Origin: CAZAAW01 sp964483325
GTDB lineage: Bacteria; Pseudomonadota; Alphaproteobacteria; Rhizobiales; Kaistiaceae
DNA: 64,000 nt
Direction: 5' to 3'
Assembly: GCA_964483325.1 (NCBI GenBank)
Contig: CAZAAW010000005.1
Span: 1 to 64,000 of the forward strand
The position numbers were made by a program, and so were the translations under genes. This document shows positions 61,878-64,000 of the stretch, piece by piece. Positions within the stretch are counted from its first letter, which is position 1, and each line of letters starts with the position of its first letter. The notes beneath the pieces were generated by a model, which worked only from the letters and a program-made list of their open reading frames with translations, searched no databases and was not told where the DNA came from.

Positions 61878-62591
61878 ATGCGGCCATCGAAGCGCGCCCC
61901 TACCGACATGCGGGCGGTCACACTCGAACGCGGCGTTGCCAAGCATGCCGAGGGCTCCTGCCTCGTGCGCTTCGGCGACACCCATGTCTATTGCACCGCC
62001 AGTCTCGAGGAGCGCGTGCCGCCCTGGCTGCGCGGCGGCGGCAAGGGCTGGATCACCGCCGAATATGGGATGCTGCCGCGCTCGACGTCAGAGCGCATGA
62101 AGCGCGAGGCGAGCGCCGGCAAGCAGTCCGGCCGCACGCAGGAGATCCAGCGCCTGATCGGCCGGTCGCTGCGCTCGGTCGTCGACCTGACGGCGCTCGG
62201 CGAGCGGCAGATCTCCATCGACTGCGACGTCATCCAGGCCGATGGCGGCACCCGCACGGCGTCGATCACCGGCGCCTGGGTGGCGCTGCATGACTGCCTC
62301 GACTGGATGAAGGCCCGCTCGATGCTGACGAAGCCGGCGCTGCTCGACCATGTCGCGGCGGTGTCGGCCGGCATCTATCGCGGCGAGGCGGTGCTCGACC
62401 TCGACTATCTGGAGGATTCGGAGGCCGAGACCGACGCCAATTTCGTCCTCACCGGCAACGGCGGCATCGTCGAAATCCAGGGCACGGCCGAGGGCGCGCC
62501 GTTCTCGGAGGAGCAGTTCAGCGGCCTTCTCGCCATGGCGCGGACCGGCATTGCCGGCCTTGTCGAATTGCAGAAGCTGGCGATCCTGTGA
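61878..62591 (+). CDS. rph: Ribonuclease PH
   Basis: 237 residues. It starts MRPSKRAPTDMRAVTLERG. Signature stretches are KGWITAEYGMLPRST and ERQISIDCDVIQADGGTRTASI, with the C-terminal GTAEGAPFSEEQF. It trims tRNA 3' ends phosphorolytically. It overlaps rdgB by GTGA. Confidence 0.97.
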   Translation: MRPSKRAPTDMRAVTLERGVAKHAEGSCLVRFGDTHVYCTASLEERVPPWLRGGGKGWITAEYGMLPRSTSERMKREASAGKQSGRTQEIQRLIGRSLRSVVDLTALGERQISIDCDVIQADGGTRTASITGAWVALHDCLDWMKARSMLTKPALLDHVAAVSAGIYRGEAVLDLDYLEDSEAETDANFVLTGNGGIVEIQGTAEGAPFSEEQFSGLLAMARTGIAGLVELQKLAIL

Positions 62592-63238
62592 ACGCTTCCG
62601 TCCCGCTGCTGCGCCGGGGTGACAGGCTCGTCATCGCCAGCCACAATCCCGGCAAGGTGCGCGAGATCGACGAACTGATTCGCCCATACGGCATCGATGT
62701 GGTTTCCGCGGCCGCGCTCGGCCTGCCGGAGCCGGAGGAGACCGGCGCGACCTTCGAGGAGAACGCGACGCTGAAGGCCGTCGCCGCCGCCACAGCCTCC
62801 GGTCTGCCGGCGCTGGCCGATGATTCCGGCTTGTGCGTCGAGGCCCTCGGCGGCGATCCCGGCATCTACTCGGCCCGCTGGGCGGGGCCGACGAAGGATT
62901 TCGACCAGGCGATGCGCAATATCGAGGAAAAGCTGCAGCAGCGCGGCGCCACGGCGCCGGAGCAGCGCCGCGCCCATTTCGTCGCCGTTCTCAGCCTGGC
63001 GCAGCCCGACGGCTCGGCGCGTCAATGGCGCGGCGAAATCCACGGCACGCTGGTCTGGCCGCCGCGCGGCACGGAGGGCTTCGGCTACGACCCGATGTTC
63101 CTGCCGGAGGGCGAGAGCCGCACCTTCGGCGAGATGAGCGCCACGGAAAAGCACGGCTGGAAGCCGGGCGGCACGGCGCTGTCGCACCGGGCGCGCGCCT
63201 TCCGGCTGTTCGCGCAATCCCTCGAAGCGGAGCGCTAG
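62588..63238 (+). CDS. rdgB: dITP/XTP pyrophosphatase
   Basis: 216 residues, GTG start overlapping the rph stop. The core motif is VIASHNPGKVREI, and the metal site is LADDSGLCVEAL. The substrate strand is GFGYDPMFLPEG. It removes non-canonical purine nucleotides before incorporation. The downstream hemW starts 4 nt later, so the operon continues. Confidence 0.96.
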   Translation: MNASVPLLRRGDRLVIASHNPGKVREIDELIRPYGIDVVSAAALGLPEPEETGATFEENATLKAVAAATASGLPALADDSGLCVEALGGDPGIYSARWAGPTKDFDQAMRNIEEKLQQRGATAPEQRRAHFVAVLSLAQPDGSARQWRGEIHGTLVWPPRGTEGFGYDPMFLPEGESRTFGEMSATEKHGWKPGGTALSHRARAFRLFAQSLEAER

Positions 63239-63242
63239 AGGC

Positions 63243-64000
63243 TTGGCCAACCCGTCCGACGCCGGCTTCGGGGTCTACGTCCATTGGCCGTTCTGCGCCG
63301 CCAAGTGCCCCTATTGCGACTTCAATTCGCATGTCCGGCACGTCCCCGTCGACCAGGCCCGCTATGTCGAGGCGTTCCGGCGCGAGATCGCCACCACGGC
63401 GGCGCGCACGCCCGGCCGCACCGTCGGCAGCATCTTCATGGGTGGCGGCACGCCGTCGCTGATGCAACCGGCGACGGTCGGCGCCATCCTCGACGCCGTC
63501 GCCTCTGTCTGGACCGTCGCAGCCGATGCCGAGATCACCATGGAGGCCAATCCCTCCAGCGTCGAGGCGGAGCGCTTCCGCGGCTATCGCGCCGCCGGCG
63601 TCAACCGCGTGTCGCTCGGCGTCCAGGCGCTCAACGACAAGGACCTGCGCTTCCTCGGCCGCCTGCACAATGTCGCCGAGGCGCGGGCGGCGATCGCCAT
63701 TGCCACCAGCACCTTCGAGCGCACCAGCTTCGACCTCATCTATGCCCGTCCGGGCCAGACGATGGAGGCCTGGGGCGCCGAGCTTGCCGAGGCGCTGGCG
63801 ATGGCCTCGGACCATGTCTCGCTCTACCAGCTGACCATCGAGCCGGACACGCCCTTCGCGGCGCTTTACGACGCCGGCAAGCTGCAGCCGCCCGACGAGG
63901 AACTGGCCGCCGATCTCTACGCCCTGACGCAGGAGGTCTGCGACCGCGCCGGCCGTCCTGCCTACGAGATCTCCAACCATGCGGCGCCCGGCGCCGAATG
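63243..64000 (+). CDS. hemW: HemW-like radical SAM protein (partial, runs off the window)
   Basis: Starts at the TTG at 63243 and stays open to the window end (about 252 residues seen of about 380). After GFGVYVHWPFC the radical SAM cluster is CAAKCPYCDFNSH (CxxxCxxC), then MGGGTPSLM and EANPSSVEAERF. HemW is a heme chaperone related to coproporphyrinogen oxidase HemN. It follows rdgB directly in the conserved order. Confidence 0.95.
   Translation, partial: MANPSDAGFGVYVHWPFCAAKCPYCDFNSHVRHVPVDQARYVEAFRREIATTAARTPGRTVGSIFMGGGTPSLMQPATVGAILDAVASVWTVAADAEITMEANPSSVEAERFRGYRAAGVNRVSLGVQALNDKDLRFLGRLHNVAEARAAIAIATSTFERTSFDLIYARPGQTMEAWGAELAEALAMASDHVSLYQLTIEPDTPFAALYDAGKLQPPDEELAADLYALTQEVCDRAGRPAYEISNHAAPGAE

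Overview
The window is one 64-kb stretch of a very GC-rich alphaproteobacterial chromosome, almost certainly Hyphomicrobiales (Rhizobiales). The evidence is the ChvI/ChvG two-component pair with a short HPr kinase, the complete acpXL-lpxXL cluster for very-long-chain acylation of lipid A, MmcB, a BTLCP transglutaminase-like peptidase, the hrcA-rph-rdgB-hemW order, a TTAA-N7-TTAA (CtrA-type) site, and a palindromic intergenic repeat with GAGCATGATC ends that is typical of rhizobial genomes. The genus cannot be told from the sequence. There is no prophage, insertion sequence, integrase or CRISPR array. Nearly everything looks like core chromosome, with a few accessory patches.

Layout. 0-9.4 kb: tRNA-Gly(CCC), a small exported PepSY-like protein, HugZ-like protein and glutathione synthetase, chvI-chvG-hprK, comM, a Tat-exported serine hydrolase and a Crp/Fnr regulator. 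9.5-16.4 kb: a cbb3 oxidase cluster on the minus strand (ccoN-O-Q-P, a 65-residue Cys-bearing membrane peptide, a DUF2189 membrane protein, ccoI, ccoS) with an FNR-like box upstream and no ccoG or ccoH. 16.5-19.7 kb: a cobalamin riboswitch ahead of the B12-independent methionine synthase metE, then trxA. 19.7-21.3 kb: a divergent WYL regulator and hydrolase sharing a perfect palindrome. 21.3-24.8 kb: a proX-proW-proV betaine-type ABC transporter and an AT-rich intergenic island. 24.8-32.4 kb: class A penicillin-binding protein, oxidoreductase, dispersed repeat, a ParE-type toxin-antitoxin pair and polA. 32.5-39.8 kb: phaZ, sppA-ihfB-lapA, and small envelope or stress genes. 39.9-47.1 kb: trpS, mmcB, and the VLCFA lipid A cluster. 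47.4-52.7 kb: an acyltransferase-like membrane protein, nth, a DUF2244 protein, an Ada-like alkyltransferase, an ExbD-like orphan and an acetyltransferase. 52.8-59.2 kb: folC-accD-trpA-trpB-trpF and a sulfotransferase. 59.6-64 kb: a PfkB kinase, hrcA, rph, rdgB and a partial hemW.

Themes. The envelope is strongly represented: ChvG/ChvI, PBP1a, VLCFA-lipid A, SppA, LapA and exported peptides. Respiration under low oxygen (cbb3, Crp/Fnr) and osmoprotectant uptake are single operons. The observations I consider most worth following are these: a DNA polymerase I whose 3'-5' exonuclease domain has lost all four catalytic carboxylates; the atypical cbb3 assembly locus; a condensing-enzyme pair in the VLCFA cluster that looks like a ketosynthase plus chain-length-factor arrangement; an orphan membrane protein with an ExbD/TolR-like channel aspartate; a six-unit 15-bp tandem repeat of start codons at the head of proV; and a rearrangement that separates sppA-ihfB-lapA from trpF-trpB-trpA-accD-folC, with an inverted pair of long dispersed repeats nearby.
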